Of a stretch of DNA of 64,000 bases, positions 1 to 8,407 are shown piece after piece. Positions within the stretch are counted from its first letter, which is position 1. Every line of letters begins with the position of its first letter. The stretch lies in the NCBI RefSeq assembly GCF_000423905.1, contig NZ_AUIW01000009.1:36001-100000 (forward strand), read 5' to 3'. Source of the stretch: Thermus antranikianii DSM 12462 (GTDB lineage Bacteria; Deinococcota; Deinococci; Deinococcales; Thermaceae). Below the pieces are notes generated by a model. It was given only the letters and a program-made list of their open reading frames with translations. It made no database searches and had not been told where the DNA came from. The position numbers and the translations under genes were made by a program.

Positions 1-137
1 TGGACGAGCGCTACACCACCCAGGCGGCGGCCAGGCGTCTGAGACACGCCCCCAAACGGATCCGCCGGGAGAAGGGCCGGTTGGACGAGATGAGCGCGGT
101 GATCCTCTTGGAGGGCTACCTTGCGGGAAGGCTCTAG
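1..137 (+). CDS. ruvX: RuvX/YqgF Holliday junction resolvase-like protein, C-terminal end only
   Basis: The reading frame entering from the left edge gives [12 protein letters not shown] and then about 30 more residues to a TAG at 135. This matches the C-terminal block of the RuvX (YqgF) RNase H-fold family, whose conserved DER(Y/F)(T/S)T motif carries a catalytic aspartate. Family members are implicated in Holliday junction resolution and in pre-16S rRNA 5'-end maturation. The stop lies 17 nt inside mltG, so the two are probably co-transcribed and translationally coupled, a common ruvX-mltG order. Only about 44 codons are visible. Confidence 0.8.
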   Translation, partial: DERYTTQAAARRLRHAPKRIRREKGRLDEMSAVILLEGYLAGRL

Positions 138-1134
138 GCGCTGGCTCTGGCGGGGGGTGGTGGCCCTTTTCGTCACCTTCGCCCTTCTCCTCTTCTACGC
201 CCTCTGGCTTTTGGGCCCCACGGGAAAAGAGGCCACGGTGCGCATTCCCCGGGGGGCCACGGGGCAGGAGGTGGCCAGGATCCTGGAGGAGGCCGGGCTT
301 TTGCGCTCCGGGTACCTCTTTTCCGCCTACCTGCGCTTCTCCGGCCGGGCCAAGAAGCTGGTCCCTGGGGTCTACCGCCTCGAGGGGGACGGGGCCTTCC
401 GCCTGGCCAGGGCCCTCACGGGAGGGGAGAGGCCCCTCACGGTCACCCTCACCTTCCCCGAGGGGGAAAGGGCGGTGGACTACGCCAAAAGGCTTTCCCA
501 GGCGGGCCTGGATGGGGATGGTTTTTTAAGGATTGTCCAGGAGCCTGGTGCCCTGCGCCCCCCGTACGTGGAGGGCAGGTCCCTGGAGGGTTACCTCTTC
601 CCCGCCACCTACACCTTTGACCTCCTGGTTACCCCCGAGGAGGTGGTGCGGGCCCTCCTGGGCCGCTTCGAGGCCGAGCTCACGCCCCCGGTGAGGCGCC
701 TTTTGGAGGAGCGGGGGCTTTCCGTCCACGCCTGGGTGACCCTGGCCTCCATCGTCCAGGCGGAGGCGGGAAGCCAAAAGGAGATGCCCTACATCGCCGG
801 GGTTTTCCTGAACCGACTGGAAAGGGGCATGCCCCTCCAGGCGGATCCCACCGTGGCCTACGCCCTGGGCAAGAGGCTTCCTGAGCTTTCCCGGAAGGCG
901 GGGGACTTCGCCCATGATTCCCCCTACAACACCTACCGCTACGCCGGGCTTCCCCCGGGGCCCATCGGCAACCCGGGGCGGGAGGCCCTCCTTGCCGTGC
1001 TCAATCCCGTGCGCACCGACCCCAAGGGGCGCCCTTACCTCTACTTCTTCCACGCCAAGGGGGAGCTTTTCCTCAACACCAGCTTCGAGGCCCACCTCGA
1101 GGACCTCCGCCTGCACCGCTATTCTTCGCCGTGA
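121..1134 (+). CDS. mltG: Endolytic murein transglycosylase MltG (YceG-like)
   Basis: This 337-residue protein has a basic N-terminus, one membrane segment at about residues 10-32, a LysM-like region, and the YceG catalytic domain. The segment ASIVQAEAG places the predicted catalytic glutamate at residue 215, followed by the family's NRL and LQADPTV(A)YALG motifs and [16 protein letters not shown] near the C-terminus. MltG cuts nascent glycan strands at the inner membrane and sets chain length. The start is TTG at 121 inside the end of ruvX. Its 3' end overlaps the stop of the convergent permease gene by 16 bp. Confidence 0.93.
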   Translation: MREGSRRWLWRGVVALFVTFALLLFYALWLLGPTGKEATVRIPRGATGQEVARILEEAGLLRSGYLFSAYLRFSGRAKKLVPGVYRLEGDGAFRLARALTGGERPLTVTLTFPEGERAVDYAKRLSQAGLDGDGFLRIVQEPGALRPPYVEGRSLEGYLFPATYTFDLLVTPEEVVRALLGRFEAELTPPVRRLLEERGLSVHAWVTLASIVQAEAGSQKEMPYIAGVFLNRLERGMPLQADPTVAYALGKRLPELSRKAGDFAHDSPYNTYRYAGLPPGPIGNPGREALLAVLNPVRTDPKGRPYLYFFHAKGELFLNTSFEAHLEDLRLHRYSSP

Positions 1135-1955
1135 CGCAGAAGCCTGAGCTGGGCATAGGCGAAGAGGAGGGTGAGGAGGAGGATGACCACGGTGACCGCG
1201 GCGGCGTAGCCCAGCCGGAAGTTCTCGAACCCCGACTCGTAGAGGTAGTAGCCCAAGACCCGGGTGGCCCCGTAGGGCCCGCCCCGGGTGAGGAGGAAGA
1301 CCGCCGAGTAGGACTGCAGGGAGAGGATGGTGCCCACCACCACCAAAAAGGCCACCGCCGGGCGCATGAGGGGAAGAACTATGTAGCGGAAGGCTTCCAA
1401 GGGCCCTGCCCCGTCCACATAGGCGGCCTCCAGAAGGGATTTGGGGATGGCCTTAAGCCGGGCCGAGGCCACCAGGACCCCATACCCCAGGTGCCGCCAC
1501 AGGGTGAAGAGGACCACCATGACCAAGGCCCAGAACCCCTCCCGGTCCCAAGGGGGGATGGGCAGGAACTGGGCTAAGGCCCCGTACTCGGGGGTGAAGA
1601 GGGTGTACCAGCTCAGGGTGGCCCCACCCAGGGTGACGAGCCCGGGCAGGAAGAGAAGGCTTTTGGCAAGGCGCTCGTAGGGTGCCCCTTCCAAAGCCAC
1701 CGCCAGGGCGATGGAAAGCCCCACGAAAAGGGGCAGGGCCAGGAGCATGAACTTCAGGGTCACCCAGAGGCTTCCCCAGAAGGCGGGGTCTTGGAAAAGA
1801 TCCCGGTAGTTTTTGAGCCCCACCGGCTTGGGCTCGGAAAGCCCCGACCAGTCCCAGGTGGAAAAGCGAATCACATCCAAAAAGGGGTAGAGGATGAACA
1901 CCCCCAGGGTGAGGAGGGCGGGAAGGGAGAAGAGGAAAAGGGGAAGGCGCCGCAC
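1119..1955 (-). CDS. Sugar ABC transporter permease (MalF/UgpA type), orphan
   Basis: This 278-residue protein has about six hydrophobic segments and the binding-protein-dependent permease signature: an EAA loop (EAAYVDGAGP...RPA, about residues 177-200) that docks to the ATPase. The opening, with a TM then FSTWDWSG..G.KNYRDLF, is typical of the MalF/UgpA half of carbohydrate importers. The start is GTG at 1955, 3 nt after the stop of the upstream exported-protein gene, so it is probably translationally coupled. The usual partners (binding protein, MalG-type permease, ATPase) are absent here, so it must pair with distant subunits or be a remnant. Confidence 0.82.
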   Translation of the reverse strand: MRRLPLFLFSLPALLTLGVFILYPFLDVIRFSTWDWSGLSEPKPVGLKNYRDLFQDPAFWGSLWVTLKFMLLALPLFVGLSIALAVALEGAPYERLAKSLLFLPGLVTLGGATLSWYTLFTPEYGALAQFLPIPPWDREGFWALVMVVLFTLWRHLGYGVLVASARLKAIPKSLLEAAYVDGAGPLEAFRYIVLPLMRPAVAFLVVVGTILSLQSYSAVFLLTRGGPYGATRVLGYYLYESGFENFRLGYAAAVTVVILLLTLLFAYAQLRLLRHGEE

Positions 1956-1958
1956 GGG

Positions 1959-2450
1959 TTACCAGAGGTAGAGAAGGCTCAGCAGGAAGGGATACCGGTC
2001 GGAGGCGGAAACCTCCAGGGCCAGGGGTTCCAGGTAGAGCCTGAACCCGGCTCCCCAGGCCAGGTGGAACCCGCTTTGGTAGCCTAGCCCCCCGTAGGCG
2101 GAAAGGGCTCCTCCCGGCACCTCGAGGCTCACCACGGGTCCCAGGTGCACCCCAAAGGGATACCGCAGGTCCAGGCCCAGGCCCACCGAGGTGTAGAGGT
2201 CCGCCAGGACCAGGCCCGGGAAGAGGTTGGCCTTGAAGAAGGCGAAGACCTCAGGGTTCTGGGAGACGAGGGCCTGCAGGTCCAGCCCCGTGTCGATTCC
2301 CAAGGGGCTAAGGGGCAAAAGGGCGCTTCCCTGCAGGTAGATGCCCTTATCGGGGGCGTACCCGATCCCCAGGGTGTTCTCCGGGTAAGCGGGCATCTGG
2401 GCCAGGGCCAGGCTGAGGGCCAGGAGGAAAGGGGCGACTAGACGCTTCAT
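1959..2450 (-). CDS. Small exported protein, possible outer-membrane beta-barrel
   Basis: This 163-residue protein has a clear signal peptide (MKRLVAPFLLALSLALA, cleavage after about residue 17). The rest alternates short amphipathic strands rich in Gly, Tyr and Leu (for example LGIGYAPDKGIYLQG, SAYGGLGYQSGFHLAWGAGF) and ends in an aromatic residue (LLYLW). This is what a small outer-membrane beta-barrel looks like. I recognise no named family. A Shine-Dalgarno AGGGGGG precedes the ATG. It is the first gene of a two-gene unit with the orphan ABC permease. Confidence 0.6.
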   Translation of the reverse strand: MKRLVAPFLLALSLALAQMPAYPENTLGIGYAPDKGIYLQGSALLPLSPLGIDTGLDLQALVSQNPEVFAFFKANLFPGLVLADLYTSVGLGLDLRYPFGVHLGPVVSLEVPGGALSAYGGLGYQSGFHLAWGAGFRLYLEPLALEVSASDRYPFLLSLLYLW

Positions 2451-2465
2451 ATCCCCCCTATCCTA

Positions 2466-2495
2466 GCAAAAGCCCCCGGCTTCAAGCCGAGGGCA
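2466..2495 (-). terminator. Intrinsic terminator of the lipoprotein gene
   Basis: Read on the minus strand, GCCCTCGGCTT and AAGCCGGGGGC form an 11-bp stem (one G-T wobble) with a one-base gap, followed by TTTTGCT. It lies 17 nt past the stop of the lipoprotein gene and before the next minus-strand gene, so it should separate the two transcripts. Confidence 0.75.
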
Positions 2496-2511
2496 TCGGG
2501 GCAGTAAAGGC

Positions 2512-3987
2512 TTATGGCTGATTGCACGGCTGGGCACCCATGTCCTGGATGAGGAAGTCCTCGAGGCTCATGGTTTGACCAGCAGCGAAGTGCAGGGTGA
2601 GGTTCTCCCCAGGGACGCAGTTGTTGTTTTCGTCATCTAGGATCCCCTCAAAGGTGACCACCTTGCTGTCTACCCGCAGGAGCCCGTTTTGGATGTGGAT
2701 GCGCGTGGGGTTTTCCTCCACCTGCGTGACCTGGAATTCAAGGTGGAGGGATTGGGTAGAGGTGCTGAGGTCTATGGAAACATCCCCAGAGGAGGCATTG
2801 AAGTTTTCCAGCAGGCTACCGCAGGTGCCCGGCGTGGCAGAGCCGTTCACCCCCACCTGGCCTTGGGTGTGGAGGGCGCTATCGTTTCCCTGTACCAGCA
2901 GGCTGAGATTCCACGCAAGTTCCAAGCGAGAAGGGCTGGTGGTGAGGTTAAGGTTAGCCAAGTCCACCAGGCGCTGGTTGGTGGTGGGATGATCAAGGAA
3001 GCCTTTCAGGTTAAGGCTTTGGGGCTCCAAAAGGTACTTGCCGCTTAGGCAGGTACTGGGCCGCCAGCTGGCGGTAAAGGTAGCTTCTCCTTCATTGGAT
3101 CCATTCTCGCCGAAGTCCACAGCGAAGAAGGCCTTGGTAGGCATTTCTTGGGTGTTCTGCGTATCCCAGGGCTGATGCGTTTCCACGGTGTGGGAGGGAG
3201 TTCCCCTGGTGGATGCATCCCAATCTGCCAAAGCCTTGTTCCAGGGATCGGTGGCCTGCTGCTTGAAGCGCAGCTCCAAATCGTTAGAGAAATCCACCTG
3301 ATTGCAGTTGCCCCCTATGCACTCAATCTTTCCCCGGGGTAAGGAAGAGGTGGCCAGGGGATAAAGCCCCTGAGGTTTCACAGAGAAGATGCTTTCTAAG
3401 CGAAGCTCGGCTAGGCTTCCCAGGGTATCGGAAAGGCCTGTCTGCCCTAAGGCAAGGTTCTGCCCGGAAAGTTGCTGTGGGAAAAGGCTTTTGATGGCGT
3501 TTTCAAGTTCCCGAATAACTTGTTGGATCTCTCCGGCTAAGGTTTGCAACGCTCCGCTGGTTTCCCCAGGTGAGGCTTGAAGGGATGCTTCGACGGTTAC
3601 GTTCAGGTTCGCCGTCTTGGTGAGGCTCCCCGCGGTGGCCTTCACCCGGAGGTTGTAGGTGCCGGTGGCCACGCTGGAGGCCACCTGGAGGGTTAGGATC
3701 TGGGTCACCGGGTTCGTACCCGTCACGTTCAGGCTGGTGGGGCTCAGGGTGATGCCCTGAGGGGCGGGGGAACCATCCTGCCGCTCCAGGGTCAGGGTCA
3801 CCTGCCCCGTGAACCCGTTCTGGGGCGACAGGGTGAGCTGCGTGGTCCCGCTACCCCCTTGTTGCACCGTGAGGCTCGTGGGGTTCAGGGAAAGGGTGAA
3901 GTCGGGGACGGGGGGCAACTGCTGGGGGCACGCTGTCAAAGCCAAGGACAGGAAACCCAGGACAAGTGAGCGAAACACTCGTTTCAT
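2512..3987 (-). CDS. Large lipoprotein with an Ig-like N-terminal domain
   Basis: This 491-residue protein has a lipoprotein signal peptide (lipobox LTAC, Cys20), then a Pro-rich linker. An Ig/BACON-like beta domain spans about residues 28-132 (FTLSLNPTSLTVQQG, VTLTLERQDGS...GITLSPTSL, GTYNLRVKAT), a module common on bacterial surface proteins. The remaining 350 residues are Ser/Thr/Asn/Gln-rich with four or more cysteines (CIGGNC; STC; GTCG; NNC) that could form disulfides; I do not recognise that part. Base composition is less GC-biased than its neighbours. A strong Shine-Dalgarno (AAAGGGAGGTAA) precedes the ATG. It is probably tethered to the outer surface; function unknown. Confidence 0.7.
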   Translation of the reverse strand: MKRVFRSLVLGFLSLALTACPQQLPPVPDFTLSLNPTSLTVQQGGSGTTQLTLSPQNGFTGQVTLTLERQDGSPAPQGITLSPTSLNVTGTNPVTQILTLQVASSVATGTYNLRVKATAGSLTKTANLNVTVEASLQASPGETSGALQTLAGEIQQVIRELENAIKSLFPQQLSGQNLALGQTGLSDTLGSLAELRLESIFSVKPQGLYPLATSSLPRGKIECIGGNCNQVDFSNDLELRFKQQATDPWNKALADWDASTRGTPSHTVETHQPWDTQNTQEMPTKAFFAVDFGENGSNEGEATFTASWRPSTCLSGKYLLEPQSLNLKGFLDHPTTNQRLVDLANLNLTTSPSRLELAWNLSLLVQGNDSALHTQGQVGVNGSATPGTCGSLLENFNASSGDVSIDLSTSTQSLHLEFQVTQVEENPTRIHIQNGLLRVDSKVVTFEGILDDENNNCVPGENLTLHFAAGQTMSLEDFLIQDMGAQPCNQP

Positions 3988-4063
3988 TTGCTTTACCTCC
4001 CTTTGGTTAGGTTCGGCATGGTTAGGTTAATGTGTGCAGGATAACTCTTTTCTCCATACATTC

Positions 4064-4108
4064 ATTGTACGGCAAACATTGTACGGCAAACTTGGATTAG
4101 CTTACAAT
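4064..4108 (+). promoter_or_regulatory. Promoter with 14-bp tandem repeat, leaderless start
   Basis: Two exact copies of ATTGTACGGCAAAC lie head to tail at 4064-4077 and 4078-4091. The second supplies a -35 box (TTGTAC, 4079-4084). After 18 nt comes the -10 TACAAT (4103-4108), and the ATG of the next gene is 6 nt further on, so the mRNA is predicted to be leaderless. The duplicated -35 region could be an operator or a recent slippage duplication. Confidence 0.65.
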
Positions 4109-4114
4109 CCCCCT

Positions 4115-4840
4115 ATGCTAGTGTCTCCTCCAGTAGCCTTTTCCCTCGAGCCCCGTCCCAACTTAGTTCCCGTAAAGGACCACCCCCTCCTCATCCTGGT
4201 GGGCCTCACCGGGGTGGGGAAGAGCACTTTGGTGGAGGCCTTGGGCTTTTCCCGGCTTCCTGACCGCAGGGAGCTGGTGGACCTCTATGTCCTTCCCCGC
4301 TACGGGGTCAACCTCCCCATTCCCCGGGAGGAGCGCTTTCGCCTGACTCGGCGCTTCCGGGAGGAGTTCCCGGGAGGGGTGGCGGAGGTCCTGGCCCGGG
4401 GGTTTGTGGAGCCCCGCTTCCCCCTTCTCTTTGATGGGCTTAGGGGGGAGGCGGAGGTGGCCTATGCGTTGGAGCATCTGCCCAAGGCGCTTTTCGTGGT
4501 CCTTCACGCCCGGGAAGCCACGCGGCTCAAAAGGCTACTTTCCCGCCAGGATGCCTTTGACCGGGTGGAGCTTCGCCCGGAGGAGAAGGCGGAGCTAAGG
4601 GCGTTGGCGGAAGGGGTTTTGTCCCCAGAGGAGCTGGAGGAGGCCCTGGCCCTGGCCCCTTGGGAAGAGGTCTTGGCCAAGCTCAAAATCGTGGCCGAGG
4701 AGAAGAGAAACTACGATCCCTTGGGCCCCTTGCGCCTCCTTGAGGACCACCCCCGGGCCCTCATCCTGGACACGGAGAGGCTTTCCCTCGAGGAGGAGGT
4801 GGAGGCGGTTAGGGGCTTCCTCAGGCGGCTTGGCCTCTAA
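4115..4840 (+). CDS. P-loop nucleotide-binding protein (NTPase/kinase-like)
   Basis: This protein has 241 residues from the ATG at 4115; the frame is open further upstream but the promoter lies there. A Walker A motif GLTGVGKS is at residues 30-37, followed by ...LFDGLRGEAEVAYALEHLPKALFVVLHA, where the FDG may be the Walker B region. The C-terminal half is charged and helical. It looks like a small kinase or GTPase-like P-loop protein, but I cannot name the substrate. The start is chosen from the -10 box 6 nt upstream. The enolase-superfamily gene begins 9 nt after the stop, so they are probably one operon. Confidence 0.65.
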   Translation: MLVSPPVAFSLEPRPNLVPVKDHPLLILVGLTGVGKSTLVEALGFSRLPDRRELVDLYVLPRYGVNLPIPREERFRLTRRFREEFPGGVAEVLARGFVEPRFPLLFDGLRGEAEVAYALEHLPKALFVVLHAREATRLKRLLSRQDAFDRVELRPEEKAELRALAEGVLSPEELEEALALAPWEEVLAKLKIVAEEKRNYDPLGPLRLLEDHPRALILDTERLSLEEEVEAVRGFLRRLGL

Positions 4841-4849
4841 AATGGCCTC

Positions 4850-5929
4850 ATGGCAACCATCCGCGACCTCAGGCTGGTTCCTTTCCGCATCCCCTTAAGG
4901 GCGCCTTTGCGCTGGGGTAAGGCCTCGGAGATGGCGGCCCTGGAGCATGCCCTTTTGCAGGTGGAGCTCAGCGATGGCTCCCTGGGCCAGGCGGAGGTGG
5001 CCATCCGCCCCACCATCTACGGGGAAACCCTGGGAAGCGTGCGGGCGGGGCTGGAGTATCTGAAGCCCCGGCTTTTGGGCCTCGAGGCGGACGACCAGGA
5101 GGCTATCCGGGCTGTCCTGGAGTCTTTTCCCTGCAACCTGGGCCTTAAGGGAGCTTTGGACCTCGCCCTTTGGGAGGCTTGGGCGAGAAGCGAGGGGGAG
5201 GAGCTTTACCAGGTATTGAAGCCCGCCAAGCACCGGGTGCGGGTTTCCTATATTCTGGGCATGGCCTCGGAGGAGGAGCTGCTTTTAGATGCCCGCATGG
5301 CCTACGAGGCGGGGGTGCGGGTCTTCAAGGTGAAGGTGGGCCGGGACCTGGAGGAGGATGGCCGGAAGATCGGTCGCCTTAAGGAAGCCTTCCCCGACGC
5401 CGAGCTTTACGCCGACGCCAACGAAACCCTTTCCCCCAAGGAGGCCGAGCGCTACCTCCTTGCCTGGAAGGAAATGGGCCTTCTCTACGTGGAAGAGCCC
5501 CTGCCCGTTGAGGAGGTGGAGGCCAGGAGGAAGCTAAGGGAGAAGAAAATCCTTCCCCTCATCGCCGACGACTCGGCCATGACCCCCAAGGACCTCCGCC
5601 GGGAGCTTCTTCTGGACACCTTTGACATCCTGAACCTGAAGCCCGCCCGCACCGGGGTGACCTGGACCCTGGAGATGCTGGCCTTAGCCCGGGAAAAGGG
5701 CAAAAGGGCCATGGTGGGAAGCCAGGCGCAGAGCTCCTTTGGCGCCTACCAGTCGGCGCTTCTCGCCTTCCAACAGGGGGTTACCGAACCCAACGAGCTG
5801 GCCTTCCACCTCAAGGCGGAAGGGGGGTTCCTGGACTTCCCCACCTTCCGCCAGGGGTGGCTTTACTGGGAGGACCTGGTGGAGGCGCGGTTTGACGAGG
5901 GGGCCTTTCGGCGGTATGCCCTAGAGTAG
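4850..5929 (+). CDS. Enolase-superfamily enzyme, MLE subgroup (dipeptide epimerase / OSB synthase-like)
   Basis: This 359-residue protein has the capping domain and TIM barrel of the muconate-lactonising-enzyme subgroup. The KxK base is K160-V-K162, metal ligands are predicted at D189 (YADANE), E215/E216 (VEEP) and D240/D241 (ADDS), and the second general base is K264 (NLKPARTG). This set fits 1,1-proton transfer chemistry: dipeptide (Ala-Glu) epimerases, N-succinyl amino acid racemases or o-succinylbenzoate synthase. The neighbouring P-loop gene does not decide between them, and no other menaquinone genes are in the window. The HAD gene on the opposite strand overlaps its end by 9 bp. Confidence 0.85.
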   Translation: MATIRDLRLVPFRIPLRAPLRWGKASEMAALEHALLQVELSDGSLGQAEVAIRPTIYGETLGSVRAGLEYLKPRLLGLEADDQEAIRAVLESFPCNLGLKGALDLALWEAWARSEGEELYQVLKPAKHRVRVSYILGMASEEELLLDARMAYEAGVRVFKVKVGRDLEEDGRKIGRLKEAFPDAELYADANETLSPKEAERYLLAWKEMGLLYVEEPLPVEEVEARRKLREKKILPLIADDSAMTPKDLRRELLLDTFDILNLKPARTGVTWTLEMLALAREKGKRAMVGSQAQSSFGAYQSALLAFQQGVTEPNELAFHLKAEGGFLDFPTFRQGWLYWEDLVEARFDEGAFRRYALE

Positions 5930-6547
5930 CTCCATGGCCTTCCTGAAGTCCTGGAGGACCCCCCAGGCTCCCGCCTCGAGGAGGGCTTCCTCCTTGTGCC
6001 CCGTGAGCAGGGCGTAGGTGGGTATCCCCGCCCCCACGGCGCTCCTCACCCCGGAGGGCGAGTCCTCAAAGGCCAGGGCTTCCCGGGGGGTGAGGCCCAG
6101 GTGCCTTAGGGCCACCCGGTAGGGCAAGGGGTCGGGCTTGCCCCGGCCCACCTCCTCCGCCAGGACCAGAAGGGGCGGGTTCAAACCCAGGGCCTTCAAC
6201 ACATGGCGGGCGTTCTCCCGGGGAGCGTTGGTGACCACCCCCCAGGTGAGGCCCCTGGCCCGGGCCTTTTCCAGAAGCTCCTTAAGGCCGGGCATGGGCT
6301 TGAGGTTCAGGGCCAGTTCTCGGAAGCGGGCTTCCTTGGCCTCGATGAGCCTTCGGGCTTCCTCTCCCTCTAGCCCCAAAAGGTCCTTGACGATCTCGGG
6401 GTTAAGGCGGCCAGAGATGCGCTTTCGGTAGAAGTCCTCGTTCACCTCGAGGCCATAGGGCGCCAAGACCTCTCGCCAGGCCAGAAGGTGCAGGGGGTCG
6501 GTGTCGGCCAAGGTGCCGTCCAGGTCAAAGAGAAGGGCCTTAAGCAT
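5921..6547 (-). CDS. HAD-superfamily hydrolase (beta-phosphoglucomutase/phosphatase type)
   Basis: This 208-residue protein has the four HAD motifs: FDLDGT at the N-terminus (D8 nucleophile, D10 acid/base), TNA in motif II (VVTNAPRENA), a lysine near RGKPDPLPY, and the acidic pair in FEDSPSGVRSA. A helical cap (residues about 15-80) marks subfamily I, which includes phosphoglycolate phosphatases and beta-phosphoglucomutases. The exact substrate is not readable from sequence. The ATG lies 8 nt inside the end of the upstream MFS gene, indicating coupled expression. Confidence 0.85.
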   Translation of the reverse strand: MLKALLFDLDGTLADTDPLHLLAWREVLAPYGLEVNEDFYRKRISGRLNPEIVKDLLGLEGEEARRLIEAKEARFRELALNLKPMPGLKELLEKARARGLTWGVVTNAPRENARHVLKALGLNPPLLVLAEEVGRGKPDPLPYRVALRHLGLTPREALAFEDSPSGVRSAVGAGIPTYALLTGHKEEALLEAGAWGVLQDFRKAMELL

Positions 6548-7580
6548 GGACGGCCCTCCGTTCCAAGCTGGAAACCATCAGGAAAAGGCCCAGGGCCAGG
6601 CCGAGAAGCCCATAGGGGATGCCAGGTGTGGGCAAAAGGGCAAAGAGGGCCGGGATCAAGGTGCTCCCCGTGGCGCCCGCATAAAGCAGACCCCCCAGGG
6701 CCCGGTGGCCGAAGCGGGCCTGCACCAGGGCAAAAAGGGTGGAAAAGAGGGGACCCAGGAGAAAGCCAGCCAAGGGAAAAAGGAGGGCGGTGGGGGGTAG
6801 GAGGTTGAGGAAAAGGAGGGCGAGGACTCCAAGAAGGAGGCTCCTCAGGGCAGCCAGGGGCTTTTGCGCCACCGGTTTGGCCAGGAAAAGGCGGCCCAGG
6901 GCCAGAAAGAGCCAGTACAAGGAGAGAAGCACCCCTCCCGTAGGGGTGGGGTGGCCGAGGTGTTCCAGCCAGACCCGGTTCCAGGTGGCCAGGGCTCCCT
7001 CCAGACCGGTGTAGATGGCCACGGCCAGGAGGAAGGGCCAAAGCCCCCGCCCCTGTTCCTTGGGCACCTGGGTTACCTGAGGGGCTCCCCAGAGGAGAAG
7101 GGCCCCTATCCAGGCCAGGAGGCCCGCCAGAAACAACACGGCGCCGTAGGGCAAAAGGGTGAGGGCGAAGGGGGCGAAGACCGCCCCTAGGCCGAAGGCC
7201 ACGTTTACCCGGTTCAGGAGTTCCACCCGTTTCCTGGGGTAAAGCTCCCCCACCAGGCTGTTGCCGTGCACGTTCATCAACCCTTCCCCGAGCCCGAGGA
7301 GGAAGGCCAGGGCCACCACCAAGGGGAAGGAAGGGGCCAGGGCCACCCCCCATAGAGCCAAGCCCACAAGCCCCATGGCGGCGGGAAAAAGGGGGTGGCG
7401 TTTATTCCCTTGGGCCAGGCGCACCCCAAAAAGGAGGCCCAGGAGGAGGACGGTGAAGAACCAGGAAACCTCCTCTCCCACCCCGTAACGCCCCCGCCAA
7501 ACGGGCAGGGCTGCCCCGGGCAGGGCCACGATCACCCCCACGAGAAAAAGCGCCAGGAAGGAGCCCCAGAAAAAGCGCAC
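6540..7580 (-). CDS. MFS transporter
   Basis: About 12 hydrophobic segments, with an acidic/glycine-rich stretch in TM4-5 (LGLGEGLMNVHGNSLVGELYP), mark a major facilitator superfamily carrier. Substrate unknown. I place the start at GTG 7580, giving MRFFWGSFL directly before TM1. A GTAGGAG element lies 13 nt upstream, rather far for a ribosome site. An in-frame TTG at 7616 would add 12 basic residues but has no ribosome site. The gene is divergent from ygfZ. It is followed by the overlapping HAD hydrolase, so the pair may handle the same metabolite. Confidence 0.82.
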   Translation of the reverse strand: MRFFWGSFLALFLVGVIVALPGAALPVWRGRYGVGEEVSWFFTVLLLGLLFGVRLAQGNKRHPLFPAAMGLVGLALWGVALAPSFPLVVALAFLLGLGEGLMNVHGNSLVGELYPRKRVELLNRVNVAFGLGAVFAPFALTLLPYGAVLFLAGLLAWIGALLLWGAPQVTQVPKEQGRGLWPFLLAVAIYTGLEGALATWNRVWLEHLGHPTPTGGVLLSLYWLFLALGRLFLAKPVAQKPLAALRSLLLGVLALLFLNLLPPTALLFPLAGFLLGPLFSTLFALVQARFGHRALGGLLYAGATGSTLIPALFALLPTPGIPYGLLGLALGLFLMVSSLERRAVHA

Positions 7581-7618
7581 GTCCGTTATTCTTCTCCTAC
7601 CTGACCCTTTGGTCAATA

Positions 7619-8407
7619 ATGGAGGGGATGGAGGAGGCCCTGGAAAAGGCTTTGGCGGGCGAGGGGTACTTTGCCTTTCCTGGCCTTTTGCTGGTGCGGG
7701 GGCCCGACGCCCTTTCCTTCCTTCAAGGCCAGGCTACCCGGGACCTCAGAAGGCTTTCCGGGCCCGTGGGGGCCCTGTTCCTCAACCACCGGGGGCAGAT
7801 AGAGGAGGCGGCCACGGTGTTCGTGCACGAGGAAGGCTTTCTTCTGGCTCCCTGGGGCACCTTGGAGGGCTTAAGGGCCCGGCTGAAGCGCTACATCGTC
7901 TTTGACCAGGTGGAGCTTCTGGAACTTCCCCTTTACCGGCGCCTCCATGCCGATGGGCGGGAGGAAGTGGCGGAAAGCGGGGAGGGGGCCCATCCCGCTG
8001 GGGTTTACCCCCTTTACACCCTGCTTAAGGGCCTTCCGCTCCTTTCCGATATTCGTGGGGAGCTTCCCCAGAGCGTGGGGCTTCTCCACCTGGTGGACTA
8101 CGGCAAGGGGTGTTATGTGGGCCAGGAGATCATGGCCCGCCTCGAGGGGAAGGAGGTGCACCATCGCCTGGTGGGCCTAAGGGGGCTTTCCCCTGCCCAA
8201 GAAGCCCCCTTTGACCTCCTGCTGGAGGGGCGCAAGGTAGGGGAGGCCAAGCGGGTGATGGAAACGCCCTTCGGGGTTTTGGGCCTTGCCGTGGTGCGCA
8301 AGGAGGTGCCCCTAGGGGCGGTGGTGGAAGGGGGTGGGGGACGCTTTCGGGTGGAGCCCCTGCCCTTTGAGGAGGCGGCATGGAGCGGGCGGAGATCATC
8401 GGGGTAG
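7619..8407 (+). CDS. ygfZ: Folate-binding protein YgfZ/GcvT family
   Basis: This 262-residue protein has the GcvT-like tetrahydrofolate-binding fold and the YgfZ signature KGCYVGQE at about residues 163-170, whose cysteine is essential in the family. YgfZ (IBA57) proteins support assembly or repair of certain 4Fe-4S enzymes. Two in-frame ATGs (7619 and 7628) are possible starts; the second directly abuts GGAGGGG. Its stop lies 28 nt inside cinA, placing it at the head of a ygfZ-cinA-thpR-recA-rny run. Confidence 0.87.
   Translation: MEGMEEALEKALAGEGYFAFPGLLLVRGPDALSFLQGQATRDLRRLSGPVGALFLNHRGQIEEAATVFVHEEGFLLAPWGTLEGLRARLKRYIVFDQVELLELPLYRRLHADGREEVAESGEGAHPAGVYPLYTLLKGLPLLSDIRGELPQSVGLLHLVDYGKGCYVGQEIMARLEGKEVHHRLVGLRGLSPAQEAPFDLLLEGRKVGEAKRVMETPFGVLGLAVVRKEVPLGAVVEGGGGRFRVEPLPFEEAAWSGRRSSG

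Noticed and set aside
4034..4114. Upstream ATG at 4034 for the P-loop protein
   Set aside because: It would put the promoter and the tandem repeat inside the coding region. The leaderless ATG at 4115 is better supported.
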